64,000 nucleotides of DNA from CAVPJC01 sp963705155 (GTDB lineage: Bacteria; Chloroflexota; Anaerolineae; Anaerolineales; UBA4823): NCBI GenBank assembly GCA_963705155.1, contig CAVPJC010000018.1:124001-188000 (forward strand). Direction: 5' to 3'. Position 1 is the stretch's first letter. Each line of letters opens with the position of its first letter. The position numbers and the translations under genes were made by a program. Of this stretch, positions 1 to 10,373 are shown piece by piece. The notes under the pieces were generated by a model. That model saw only the letters and a program-made list of their open reading frames with translations. It was not told the DNA's origin and ran no database searches.

Positions 1-157
1 AGGAAGGGGTCAATATGGATTGCCGGCCTCCCCAGGCCATTGAAACCGGCAGGATTCCGGCTGCAAGCAAGATTTGAAGAACGATAACCACTGCGAACAG
101 GAGTGTCGCAACGTTTGCCGTCGTTACGATGAGTTGGGTGTTAGATAAAAAGTCCAT
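1..157 (-). CDS. Partial membrane protein, N-terminus only
   Basis: Only the first 52 codons are in the window and the gene continues beyond base 1. The ATG at 155-157 follows an AGGAAA ribosome-binding site at good spacing. Residues 10-40 form one strongly hydrophobic segment (start MDFLSNTQLIVTTANVATLL), as expected for a first transmembrane helix. It is last in a row of minus-strand MDR and DUF4386 genes. The family is not recognisable from this fragment. Confidence 0.5.
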   Translation of the reverse strand, partial: MDFLSNTQLIVTTANVATLLFAVVIVLQILLAAGILPVSMAWGGRQSILTPS

Positions 158-253
158 ATGGTTTTTCCTATTCTGTGAGAGTTTGTGGGAGTGAGAGAGC
201 ACAGGATGAGGTCTTCAGCCTGAGTAGAATCCAAATTAGCCTGTTTAATCTCG

Positions 254-1237
254 TTAAAGTACGGAGATGACTACATTTCCCTTTTTTTGTCCTGTTTCAA
301 CATACCGTGTGAGCCTCGGCGGTTTGTTCCAATGGATAGCTCCTGTCAATCACCGATTTAATCTTCCCCGCCTCAATCAGCTCTTTGAGGAACAATAGAT
401 CTTCAGTCTTTTGGTTGGCTGCCCCGAAGATGACTTTTTTGCTGCTTCTCATCGAAGTCCATGCCCTCGAACCATCTGGGTCAGGCCGGGGTTCCCGATA
501 AGGTAGCGGCCATTTTGTTTAATGAGTTGACACTGCCTGAAAACGAACTCCTGCCCATCACATCAAAAATAACATCATAGGTCTCTCCGCTTTTGGTGAA
601 ATCTTCTCTGAGTGTAATCAATGACATGCTCTGCACCGATCGAGCGCAGCATGTCCAATTTCCCCGTGCTGTCAACGCCAGTCACTTCGGCCCCAAAGTA
701 CCTGGCAAGCTGTACCGCAAAAGTGCCGATACTGCCCCCGGCGCCGATAATCAAAACCTTTTGCCCGCTTTGGATATTTCCTTTTCGAAGAAAATGCAGT
801 GCTTCCAGTCCCCCGGTAGGAACGGCGGCGGCTTCCTCATAGGTCATATTGACCGGTTTGTTTGCCAACACCCCCATTTTGGGCGCTTCAGGCAGGCATT
901 TGTACTCAGCATAAGCGCCAAAACCAAAACCGGTCGTCGCAAAAACCTGGTCGCCTTGCTTAAACAGCTTAACCTCTTTGCCGACTGATTCGATTTCCCC
1001 GGCAAACTCCTGCCCCAGAATGGTTATTCTCTCTGGCTTTAAAAGACCATTATAGATGCGCATGGGGAGCCGGAATAAGACAGGGATTTTTAGACTGCGC
1101 ATCTCACAGTCCCCCGCGGTTACGGTTGTCGCGCGAACCCTTATCAGGACTTCATTGTCCTTTGGGACAGGTTTTGCCACATCCTGGAGTTGAAGCACAT
1201 CCGGTGGTCCGTATTTTGTCCAAACAACTGCTTTCAT
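254..1237 (-). pseudogene. Zinc-type MDR / quinone oxidoreductase-like dehydrogenase, copy 1 (frameshifted)
   Basis: This is a medium-chain NAD(P)-dependent oxidoreductase of the quinone-reductase group, expected to reduce quinones, enones or aldehydes in the cytoplasm. The N-terminus MKAVVWTKYGPPDVLQL, the GroES-like half (QEFAGEIESVG), the Rossmann motif GAGGSIGTFAVQLAR and the C-terminal KGNVVISVL end are all readable. The reconstructed length is about 327 aa, normal for the family. Breaks fall near 600 (inside DYTREDF), 480, 460 and 305. The protein homology runs on in the next frame each time, so sequencing indels are more likely than decay. The start overlaps the stop of copy 2 by four bases, which suggests translational coupling. 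Confidence 0.85.
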
Positions 1238-2161
1238 AAAGTATCCTCCATTTGAGTATGGTCTAAAGTAATGACTACGTTTCCCTTTTTGTGGCCTGTT
1301 TCGACATACCTGTGCGCCTCGGCAGTTTGTGCCAATGGATAGCGCCGATCGATGACCGATTTTATCTTCCCCGCCTCGATCAGCTCTTTGAGGTAGAGTA
1401 GATTTTCAGTCTGTTCTTTTGTTGAAGATTTAACCGAAAGATAGGATCCTTCTTTTTTTAGTGCGATTTTACACTGTGAAAACGATGTCTTGCCTGCCGC
1501 GTCAAAGATAACATCATAGATCTCACCGCTTTTAGTGAAATCCTCACGGGTGTAATCGATGACCTGATCCGCTCCCAGAGATTTCACCATTTCCAAATTC
1601 GCAGGTACTGCAAACCCCGGTTACTTCCGCCCCGAAGTACCTGGCAAGCTGTACCGCATAAGTACCAACACTACCAGAAGCGCCGAAGATCAGAACTTTT
1701 TGTCCGCTCTGGATACTTCCATTTTTAAGAATATACAATGCTGTCATTGCCCCGACAGGCACGGCCGCGGCTTCCTCATAGCTCATATTAGCCGGTTTAA
1801 TAGCCAGCACACCTGACGACCATTCTTCAGGCAGACATACGTACTCAGCATTCGCACCAACACTCAACCCGGTGGTCGTTCCAAAAACCTGGTCACCCGC
1901 TTTGTATCGTTTTACGGCTTTGCCCGCCGATTCGATTACTCCAGCGAACTCATGTCCAGGTATCTTTTTCCTCCTCATACCAAACAGTCGTAATGGGAGA
2001 AACAACAATGGGTGGAGTTTTCGAAGCATAATGTCCCCTCTTGTTACTGTTGCCGCATGTATTCTTATCAGTACTTCATTTTCCTTGGGGTCAGGCTTTT
2101 CTACCTCCTGGAGCTGAAGAAAATCCGGTGAGCCGTATTTGGTGCAGACAATCGCTTTCAT
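1234..2161 (-). CDS. Zinc-type MDR / quinone oxidoreductase-like dehydrogenase, copy 2 (one frameshift)
   Basis: A second tandem MDR of about 308 aa. The start at 2161 (MKAIVCTKYGSPDFLQL) is set by the family N-terminus and a GAGG site just upstream. The motifs GHEFAGVIESAGKAV and GASGSVGTYAVQLARYFGAE mark the catalytic and NAD(P)-binding halves. One frameshift near 1600 (VCST / EMVKSLGADQVIDYT) splits it. It lies 10 bases after copy 3 and overlaps copy 1, so the three are probably one transcript. Substrate cannot be read from sequence. Confidence 0.88.
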
Positions 2162-2171
2162 CGTTACCTCT

Positions 2172-3160
2172 TCAAGGTTTTCGGGTTTCGTTATTGTGTT
2201 GCATGGTGATGACGATTTTCCCTTTGACACGCCCGTCACCCAGATACCGGAGAGCTTCTGGAACTTCACGCAACGGGAAACTTCTATCGATAACCGGGAC
2301 GATTTTGCTGGCTTCATAAAGCCCGGTCATAAAAAGCAGATCTTTTATGTTGGGCTGCACCATGAGCAAGCGTATATTTTGGCCCTCAGCCTTTCCAACC
2401 CTTGACCCCAGGAGCAATACCTGGAACATCGTCGCCACGGAGCCGCCGACCATGTAATAATTTCCATTGGAATTTAATGCACGCTTGTAGGCAAAAACCG
2501 AACGATGCGCCACAAGATCAAGGATAAAGTCGTAACGCTGCCCGTTTTTTGTGAAATCCTCTCGAGTGTAATCAATGACATGGTCGGCGCCAAGCCCACG
2601 CAGCATGTCAAGCTTCTGCGAGTTATCCACCCCGGTCACCTCAGCCCCGTATAATTTGGCAAGCTGTACCGCAAACGTGCCTGCACCGCCGCCGGCGCCA
2701 TTGATCAATACCTTTTGCCCGGGCTGGATTTGCCCTTTGTCGCGAATACCCTGCAGGGCGATGACTGCAGCCTGTGGGAAAACGGATGCTTCTTCGAATG
2801 TCAAACTGGCGGGTTTCAGGGCCATCGAATTTTCAGAGGCGCAAACATACTCGGCAAAACCGCCTGCATAAGCCGGTATGAGCCCAAACACCTATTGCCT
2901 GGCTCGAACAGAGTTACATTTCCGCCAACCGCTTCAACGATCCCGGCGACATCAGAGCCGAGGATCGGGTTTCCAGGTTTGAAGAGCCCCCTGATGCGGG
3001 CATACAGCGGCTTGCCCACCAGGCCTTCCCAATCCGATAAATTTACGGATGCCGCCTGCACCTTGATCAGGACTTCGTTTTCTTTGGGGGAGGGTTTTTC
3101 GACTTCTGTATACTCGAGAACATCCGGCGGTCCATATTTTGTGTAGACAATCGCTTTCAT
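2172..3160 (-). CDS. Zinc-type MDR / quinone oxidoreductase-like dehydrogenase, copy 3 (one frameshift)
   Basis: A third tandem MDR of about 329 aa. The start at 3160 (MKAIVYTKYGPPDVLEY) has an AGGAGG site upstream. Readable motifs are ILGSDVAGIVEAVG, GAGGGAGTFAVQLAKLYGAE and the C-terminal VKGKIVITMQHNN. A single frameshift near 2895 separates the GroES-like half from the rest (NRCLGS / FGLIPAYAGGFAEYV). It is more distant from copies 1 and 2 than they are from each other. Confidence 0.88.
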
Positions 3161-3270
3161 CAGTCTTCCTCCTCTTAACGTCCAGATCACCCGACCGCAT
3201 GAAAACCAGCGGAATAGCTGTCGGATGATCTGAACCAGGTCTTGAACTTACGATCCAGAGGTAGCGAAGT

Positions 3271-3289
3271 CCCTGCCCTTTCGGCAGGG
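3271..3289 (-). terminator. Possible hairpin upstream of MDR copy 3
   Basis: CCCTGCC and GGCAGGG pair over a 5-nt loop between the DUF4386 gene and MDR copy 3. No U-run follows on the minus strand, so this may be only a weak terminator or an mRNA-processing hairpin. Confidence 0.3.
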
Positions 3290-3296
3290 GCGATGT

Positions 3297-4015
3297 TCAG
3301 GCAGATTCAAGAGTGTGTTTTTTCCACTGTTCGATGTTTACACCTTTAATCAAGAGCCACAAGGGAAATGCAATTTCTGCAATCGCAATGGGAAGCGCGA
3401 GATAGACCGGGCCCTTTGCGTAGTTCGTGATTAGAATGTGTGAAAAACTATCGATCAGATAGCCTAATGACGCAATTACAAACAAGACGCCCAGTATTCT
3501 GGGGAAATAACCCGACTTGAAAATTAAATAACCAGGATCAAGGCGTGCAGGAACAGAAATACTATTCCAATCGTAAAACCATAGTCATATGCATCGAGAA
3601 ACACCATCATGAGTGCGTGCAACTGATTGGGTGCGAATACCGTCAGGTAACCGGCGCCACTTAAAAGCAGCAAAACAATAAAACGAGTCAGCAGATTGAC
3701 GCCATGAATCGTGGTCATTGCCAGCCTGGAAACCGCCGCAACCAGAGAAAGGGTTTTGTTTACCGGTTTGAATAACACGTAAAGGAGTACGGACAAAACG
3801 ATTTCACTCAACAAGAGAACCAATTCGGCGCCAATACCCATCCGGAACAGCCCCTCAGAAGCCATAATATGATTGGCTGTTGCTGCAGCATCTCCGGCCA
3901 CGAACAGTTGGGCGGGAATTACAAAATGAACGGGGATGGATAAAATGGTGATCAGCAGGTAAAGGACACCCGCCATTCTTGCGGTCTTTTGGATTGAATT
4001 CGATTTCACTTCCAT
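3297..4015 (-). CDS. DUF4386 family membrane protein (one frameshift)
   Basis: A reconstructed protein of about 239 aa with six or so hydrophobic helices. The N-terminus MEVKSNSIQKTARMAGVLYL, the middle NLLTRFIVLLLL and the C-terminal GYLIDSFSH then PLWLLIKGVN are typical of DUF4386. The start at 4015 has AGGAG six bases upstream. One frameshift near 3527 separates the last 80 residues. It sits between an SDR and the MDR trio on the same strand. The molecular function of the family is unknown. Confidence 0.85.
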
Positions 4016-4046
4016 TTGATCTCCTGTTGTCCAAATCGTAAACTTG

Positions 4047-4953
4047 TCAAATAGAGGTGTCTTTACACCTTTCTGGCACGGCATCCGCCAGATGTACCAT
4101 TTCAGCGCTGACATCCCAAAGTTTCCTGGCGACAGCACGTATCGGCAGCTTGCGGAGCCGGTTGGGTTACTTTACAATCCACGAAGTATTTTCCGGTGAT
4201 GCTTTGCACCTCTGGTGAAGATGCCAGGTAGATGGATGTTTCCGCACCTTTTTCCGGGGAACGTGCAATGAGAGGTATGACTGCCCCCATTATTTTCATC
4301 AGGAAGCCAGGATTATTTTTCCCGAATCCCGTACTGGTTAAGCCTGGATGCAGCGCATTCACGGTCACGCCTGTTCCCTGCAGGCGGCGAGCCAGTTCAG
4401 TGGTAAACAGAATGTTCGCCAATTTGGAATTCCCATAGGGCCCGAAGCCCGAGTAGGAACGTTCGCCCTGAAGGTTATCGAAATCAATTTTGCCGCCGGA
4501 ATGCGCATCCGATGAAACATTGATGATCCGCGCCGGGGTGCTGGCTTTCATCGTATCGAGCAGCAAATTGGTTAACAGGAAATAGGCGAGATGATTGAGC
4601 GCAAAGGTCATTTCGATTCCATCAACACTTAGCTGGCGTGTCGTGAATGTTCCGCCCGCGTTATTGAGCAAGACATGCAGTTGTGAATATTTGCTCTTGA
4701 ATTCATCTGCAAGGCGCCGGACATCCTGCTGCGACGATAGATCGGCCAGCAGTGAGTCCACATTTTGATTGCCAGCTATGCCGCGCGGATTTCATCGATA
4801 ACCTGCGCTGTCTTCTGAGCATCTCGCCCAACAATCACCACTGTTGCGCCCATCTGCGCCAGCGCCTGGGCGGTTGCTTTGCCGATACCGTTGGTTGCGC
4901 CTGTCACGAGGCAGATTTTGCCTTGCATCGTCATCTTTCAATTCTTCTTTCAT
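4047..4953 (-). pseudogene. Short-chain dehydrogenase/reductase (frameshifted)
   Basis: An NAD(P)-dependent SDR of about 300 aa, close to retinol-dehydrogenase/WWOX-like members. The Rossmann glycine motif (VTGATNGIGKATA) lies at 4880-4930, followed by LHVLLNNAGG, the catalytic serine region INVSSDAHSGG and YGNSKLANILF with the Y-x-x-x-K pair. Breaks fall near 4140 (the true end is AVARKLWDVS and onward), near 4765, and at the very start. AAGGAG lies before the ATG at 4953, but ATGs at 4934 or 4928 are in frame with the glycine motif, so the exact start is uncertain. Confidence 0.82.
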
Positions 4954-5001
4954 TGGGTTCTCCTTACTTCCGGGTCTCTATTCTCCGCTACCTGTCAGCA
5001 C

Positions 5002-5985
5002 TTAGTTGTTCTGTGCCACAGTGATGACGACTTTTCCTTTGGCGTGTCCTTCTTCAAGATACCGGAGCGCTTCAGGGACCTCACTTAACGGGTAACATCT
5101 ATCTATCACAGGTATTACTTTGCCGGCTTCAAGAAGCTCTTTCAAAAAAGCCAGATCCTTTTGGTTGGGTTTTGCCAGCAATGTTGCCCATTTTCTGTCT
5201 CCCGTTCATTGAAATCCATGGTCCTTGGAGCATAGCTTGGGTCATTTGAGCCATGGACCCCCCGCTCATGACATAAATTCCCTTGGGATTTAGTGCACGC
5301 TTGATAATCTGAAATCGAATGATATCCATTCGCAGCAAGAATCAGGTCGTAACGGTGCCCATTTTGGGTGAAATCTTCTTGAGTGTAATCAATGACATGG
5401 TCTGCACCAATCGAGCGCACCATGTCCAATTTTCTTGTGCTGCACACAGCCGTGACTTCAGCCCCGAACGATTTGGCAATCTGCACTGCAAACGTGCCCA
5501 CACCACCAGATGCGCCATTGATCAAGACCTTTTGCCCTGGCTGAATTTTTCCTTTATCGCGTAGACCCTGCAGGGCGGTGACTGCCTGCCATAGGCACAG
5601 CCGCTGCTTCCTCGAAGGATAGATTGGCTGGTTTCAAGACCAATGCATCTTCACGAGCGCATACATACTCGGCAAAACCGCCCAAACCACACCCGGATAG
5701 ATCTCCGAATACCTCATCACCTGGCTTAAACTGCTTTACGTTTCTGCCAACCGCTTCAACCCGTCCCGCTATGTCGGCTCCGAGGATCTTGTTTTTGGGT
5801 TTTAGAAGCCCAGAGCTCAGGCGGATCAAGAATGGGTCAGCTCTCAGGAGATGCAGGTCAGCTGCATTTACGGAGACCGCATGGACTTTTATCAAGACTT
5901 CATCGTCCTTCGGAGTGGGTTTAGCCACTTCTTTGAACTCAAGAACATCTGGTGATCCGTACTTTATGTAAACGATTGCTTTCAT
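5002..5985 (-). pseudogene. Zinc-type MDR / quinone oxidoreductase-like dehydrogenase, copy 4 (frameshifted)
   Basis: The fourth MDR paralog, about 327 aa if repaired. The start MKAIVYIKYGSPDVLEF is at 5985. GADIAGRVEAVG, GASGGVGTFAVQIAKSFGAE and LILAANGYHSISDYQ are present, and the end is KGKVVITVAQNN. Breaks fall near 5560-5590, 5330 and 5200. It is most like the intact plus-strand copy at 36956-37942; both carry the NGYH-I-DY motif in place of the aromatic stretch of the other copies. Confidence 0.85.
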
Positions 5986-6167
5986 TGTGGTTATCTTTCC
6001 TTAATTGATCCTTGGTGGACTGAAATCAAAGGCAATGGTCATATCGATTACTCGTGGTGGCCTGGGCGCCCTCACCCAGGCCACCGTATATTCTCCAAGA
6101 CATCCACTGTTATCCGCCCAGAGGGTTAATTTATCCTGAACGGCAATCGCGAATTGGCCTGGTTGGA

Positions 6168-6899
6168 CTATGATACAAGTGGGTCGGCCAAGATGACTGG
6201 ACTTGCAGTCTTTTGTACGAAGGCTGATGAATTGAACCCTTTTGCGATCAGCCACACTCCTATGGAAACCTCCCAAAGGCCACCAGGAAGCGAGGAAATC
6301 AGGCCCAGACCGGACCCCATGATTTCCGACAACATCCCGACGAAAATGACTGCGTATCCCACCAAGCCCCAGATGGCGAAAAACCGCGGAACCAACTTTG
6401 ATTTATACAATGTGTAGCAAAGCATCAGACCAGAAACCCCAAGGGCGCTCATACCGATTGCATACGCATACTGGCTCCCCTGTACAGTCACAGCGCTCAA
6501 TGCCTGAAGATAGGCAGTGCCGTTGGCAGCCGTCTTCAAATACTCGCTGCCCAGAGGAATTTGGAGCAGTAAGAGAAGAACCATGACCGCAATAAAGACG
6601 GCGTCGACGATCCGGAAAGCGAGGTAGCCAATAGCCATGCGCTCACTGTGCGGCTTGAGGACCGGGAACATCAAGACCCCGTGAGCGGCGTCGCCAATGA
6701 CGGCCAACAGCCAGAGTATCGCGCCGATTGTCACCATCAAGCTGTTTGCGACAACCGTGGATAGGTGATCCGGCGCACTGATCGTGGATTGGATCATCAT
6801 GTTCCCCCCAATGCCTACCACGAACCCTGCTACGTACATTGCCCCCACAAAGGTTGCTGTCTTTCTAAATTTGTTCGTTCCTTCTTTGGTGGTCATCAT
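6168..6899 (-). CDS. DUF4386 family membrane protein
   Basis: An intact 243-aa polytopic membrane protein with about seven hydrophobic segments. It shows the typical DUF4386 order: an AMYVAGFVVGIGG first helix, VLKPHSERMAIGYLAFRIVDA in the middle, LYKSKLVPRFFAIWGLVGY, and WLIAKGFNSSA near the end. AAGGAG lies six bases before the ATG at 6899. The gene sits between the small protein at 7031-7303 and MDR copy 4. The role is unknown. The 6001-6167 gap downstream holds no convincing gene. Confidence 0.85.
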   Translation of the reverse strand: MMTTKEGTNKFRKTATFVGAMYVAGFVVGIGGNMMIQSTISAPDHLSTVVANSLMVTIGAILWLLAVIGDAAHGVLMFPVLKPHSERMAIGYLAFRIVDAVFIAVMVLLLLLQIPLGSEYLKTAANGTAYLQALSAVTVQGSQYAYAIGMSALGVSGLMLCYTLYKSKLVPRFFAIWGLVGYAVIFVGMLSEIMGSGLGLISSLPGGLWEVSIGVWLIAKGFNSSAFVQKTASPVILADPLVS

Positions 6900-7030
6900 A
6901 ATATCTCCTTTTTGAATGTTTCATTGGATTGATCTTGCGTAAAACTTTGCTTGCCCATCCTCTTCCGTAGGGCTTAACTAGTGTGGAATTTTTCAAAGAC
7001 GAATCTCCTTTCTCAGCACCTTGCCCCAAA

Positions 7031-7303
7031 TTATTGATTGACATCTGGCGCATTTGCCTGGTCAGGGTTCATGCGGTTGACCGAGATCAATGGCATTCCC
7101 AAATCACGCACTTTTTTGAGCAATCCATGCAATGCGGCCTGATCAACCACCGGGCCGGTTAAAAGCGTATCGCCGTTGTCTTCCAGCGTGATGGTCAGGC
7201 CTTCAAACCAGTCTGTCCATTGTTGACCCAGATGCCCTTTGATCCTGATTTGATAGACCATTGGTTGACCTGGATCATTTATTGGGTTGCGTTTGTTCGA
7301 CAT
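7031..7303 (-). CDS. Unnamed conserved small protein, paralog 1 (90 aa)
   Basis: A soluble protein of 90 aa. I do not recognise a named family, but two paralogs in this window (20024-20323 and 25353-25625) share its core: Y-x-I-x-I-K-G-x-L near the N-terminus, W-T-D-W-F-x-G-L, L-T-G-P-V-x-D-Q-x-A-L-x-G and R-D-L-G-M-P-L-x-S-V-N. The start at 7303 has an AGAGG site nine bases upstream and matches the length of paralog 3; an ATG at 7345 is possible but has no site. It lies directly downstream of a MalT-like regulator and upstream of DUF4386 and MDR genes. Confidence 0.75.
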   Translation of the reverse strand: MSNKRNPINDPGQPMVYQIRIKGHLGQQWTDWFEGLTITLEDNGDTLLTGPVVDQAALHGLLKKVRDLGMPLISVNRMNPDQANAPDVNQ

Positions 7304-7403
7304 TACCGTGTACCTCTTGTGGCCGGCCATCACAGTCCGTGCCACCTGCTCAATATGGATATAGTTTACCTTTTATATAGTATTAAAGGATAGATACTTA
7401 AGT

Positions 7404-7424
7404 GTTGTTTGGGGGTATTGTTTT
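7404..7424 (-). promoter_or_regulatory. Degenerate direct-repeat element upstream of small protein 1
   Basis: Two TTGTTT half-sites 13 bases apart flank a GGGGG core. The arrangement resembles the sharper GGTTGTA repeats at 20381 and 21143. It lies about 100 bases upstream of the small-protein start at 7303. Taken alone this copy is weak. Confidence 0.3.
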
Positions 7425-7541
7425 TGAGGTATTGAGAGGAGGAGAAGTTCTAAAGCTGTGGCTTTATAGACCGCTGGCTAAAGCCCCCTTTAGGGTGCGG
7501 GCAGTCATGTTACCAGGTTTGCGGGCAGATTGATATTTCGT

Positions 7542-10203
7542 TTACAACAGATCCAACTCGCGGGCACGGGCGATAGCTTCAGTGCGACTTTGTACCTGTA
7601 GTTTGCTGTAGATTTTCTGATTATGCCCTTTAACAGTATTCAAGGCGAGGAAAAGCCGCTGGCTAATCTCACGAATTCGAGAGTCCCTGGGCAATGAGTT
7701 GGAGTATTTCCAACTCGCGTTGGCTCAGAGGCTCATCCAATTCAGATATGGGAGCTTGTGTTTGCGATGAGACAGCTTGATTCTGTTTCATCGAGATGGA
7801 ATGCCGTTAGTAACCGCTGAACATAATTGGGTGCAATCCCTCGATTAAGTGTTTCGTTGAGCAGATAGAGCCATCGATTGAGCCTTCATCCACAAAGATG
7901 CGGATGAAGCCGCCCGGCTCTGCCAGCGCTAGCGCGTCACCCAGCACTTGCACAGCCTGTCCATTTTCCATGCCAGAGCACGCATGGAGAGCGATCGCCT
8001 GTAGAACCATAACCTTGAGCCGTTCATCCTCCCAACCCTTTGCCTCCACCTGCTGGCGTAATGGCTCCAGCACCGCCAATGCCGTGGCCGGGTCTCCCTG
8101 GGCCAGATGTACCCGGGCCTGGCTGATGGGGAGTTCGTGCTTCTCAGCCAGATGAGCGGCTGCCGCCAGATTTCCCTGTTGAAGCATCGTAATCACCTGA
8201 GCGGCAGCAATCTCAGGCATCATAAACACAAAGTTATGCTGGCGCACGAACGCTTCGGCCTCAGCCAAAACAGCGATCGCACCGGCTACATCTCTCTGAG
8301 CAAGCTTCAGGCGGGCGAGAAACACCCCATACGAAGCGGAGGTGCTGACGCTTTCCATCTGCCGCGTCAGTTGGACGCATTGTTGCCCGTGCTGTTGGGC
8401 GGCATCCAGATCATTCCATTCGTAGGTTATACGGGCCAGACCAAGATACGCTTCACTGGCCATCCGTTGCGGCGGATCACCTGCCAATTGCAGGGCGCGC
8501 CTGTAGGTCTCTGTCGCCAGAGAAAGCTGATTGTCTGCTTCCTGGATTTGACCGAGATTTATTGTAGCCGCTATGGTGTAGATGGAGTCCCCAAACGACT
8601 TACCGGTAGATATAACTTCGGTATAGGCCTGGCTGGCCGCGGCGCGGTCTCCCTGAAGCTGATAGGCATACCCCAGCGTCCAGGTAGTGGCAGTGCGGAC
8701 TGTCAGGTTATCGGGGTGCAGATACTCCAGGGCGCGGCGAGACTGGGTAATGATGGTTTCTACATCGTGCTGAATAACAGCCAACGTAGCCCGCATGGAG
8801 GCAATCCGGCCAATAAGGTCTTTGCTTCTGTCGTCTGGTTCGGTGCCTTGCTGCTGCGCAGCAAGGCTGCTTCAGCAGCTTGTAGTTTCTGTTCGACGGC
8901 GGTAGTGTTGCCCGCCAAACAATAACGTTGAGGCATACGTCACCCACAACGAGGGCCTGGCATCCAATGCTGTCTTGGGCAGCGACTCCAGCCAATTTAG
9001 TACAGGGGCGCCCGCACCACGAAATTGCAGAGGCATCCCCTTTCCTTCAATCAGGCGCTCGGCGCGCTCAACATCATTGGCAGCAGCTGCATGTTGAAAA
9101 GCTTCAATCTCCAGACCATTATGCTCATACCACTCGCTCGCCCGCCGGTGCAGGGTAGGTACTTGATCGGGCTGCTCCTCCATCAAGTGCGCATGGAGAA
9201 CGTCTGCAAAAAGATGGTGGATGCGAAACCAGTGGCGCTTATCATCCTGTGGGGAGACAAACAGGTTGCCTCGCTCCAGGGTCTCCAACAGCGCTTTGCT
9301 TTCCACCTGGCCGGTGACGGCATCGCACAGCGGGCCACTCAACCAGTCGAGAATGGAGGTCTGGAGTAAGAAGCTGCGGATACGTTTGGGCTGACGCTGC
9401 AAGACCTCTTCGACCAGATAGTCCACGATAAACCGGTTGTCTCCAGCGAAGGCTTTTATGTAACCGTGAACATCCTCTCGCCCCAGTGTCGAGAGCGCCG
9501 CCAGCTGGAGCCCCGCAATCCAGCCTTCGGTACGGGTTTCCAATGTGGCGATATCTTCCGCCGAGAGGTTCAGGCTCATCACCCGGTTGAGAAATTCGGC
9601 AGCTTCGGCGGGGGTAAAGCGCAGGTCGGCGGCGCGCAGCTCGGTCAATTGGTCCCGGGCGTGTAACCGGCCCAGGGGTAGGTTTGGATCTTCGCGGGTG
9701 GTGATGATCAGATGCATGTGCGGCGGCAGGTGCTCGAGTAGAAAGGTGAGGGCGTCGTCGACGGATGTCGACGCGGCAACCGGTTTGGCATCAATCAAGT
9801 GGTAGTCGTCCAAGACGAGGGCAAAGTTGTCCGGGAACGCGGCAATCTCATTGAGTAAGGTGGTCAGGATCGCCTCGAGAGGGGGGATGGAAGGAGCTTG
9901 CATCAGTGCCAGGGCATTCCTGCCGATCTGCGCATCTAACATTTGTAAAGCCGAGATTAAGTATGTCAAAAAACGTACAGGGTCATTATCCCCCGCTTCT
10001 AAGGAGACCCAGGTGACGCAGCGCTCGCTCTGTGAAATCCATTCGCTCAGCAATGTCGTCTTCCCGTAACCCACCGGGGCAGAAATGAGGGTCAGTTTGC
10101 GGTGCAGGCCTTCGTTCAGCCGCTCGATCAGGCGGGGGCGGGGGACAACTTTAGGTCGAGGTGGGGGGATAAAGAGTTTGGTGGTTAGAATCGGGGCAGA
10201 CAT
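7542..10203 (-). pseudogene. MalT-like LuxR-family ATP-dependent transcriptional regulator 1 (frameshifted)
   Basis: A large regulator of about 886 aa if repaired. Residues 1-280 hold an NTPase with Walker A GYGKTTLL near residue 46 and Walker B FALVLDDYHLID. A winged-helix stretch follows (FTPAEAAEFLNRVMSLNLS), then a TPR-like helical sensor region, and a C-terminal LuxR helix-turn-helix (LSQRELEILQLIAQGLSN ... NTVKGHNQKIYSKLQVQSR). Breaks fall near 8800-8875, 7805 and 7670. MalT-type proteins bind an inducer and ATP and then activate nearby promoters. The genes just downstream on the same strand are the small protein, DUF4386 and MDR genes, which makes them candidate targets. Confidence 0.88.
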
Positions 10204-10310
10204 AGATCAATTATATGATAAACACATCCAAAAAAACTAAAGTTTTATACATCTGCTTTACGTTTCTGCCACTTGAGTCCATCATCACCAGGCGATGGAG
10301 GCCGGCGAAG

Positions 10311-10347
10311 TATGCAGCTATTGTCACACAGTGACAATAGCTGCATA
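10311..10347. promoter_or_regulatory. Perfect 17-bp inverted repeat, operator or bidirectional hairpin
   Basis: TATGCAGCTATTGTCAC at 10311-10327 is followed by ACA and its exact reverse complement at 10331-10347. It lies 26 bases after the ABC permease stop and 107 bases before the MalT-like start. No U-run follows on either strand, so a protein-binding operator is as likely as a terminator. Confidence 0.6.
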
Positions 10348-10373
10348 GGGGATGCGTAAACCCAATACCTTCT

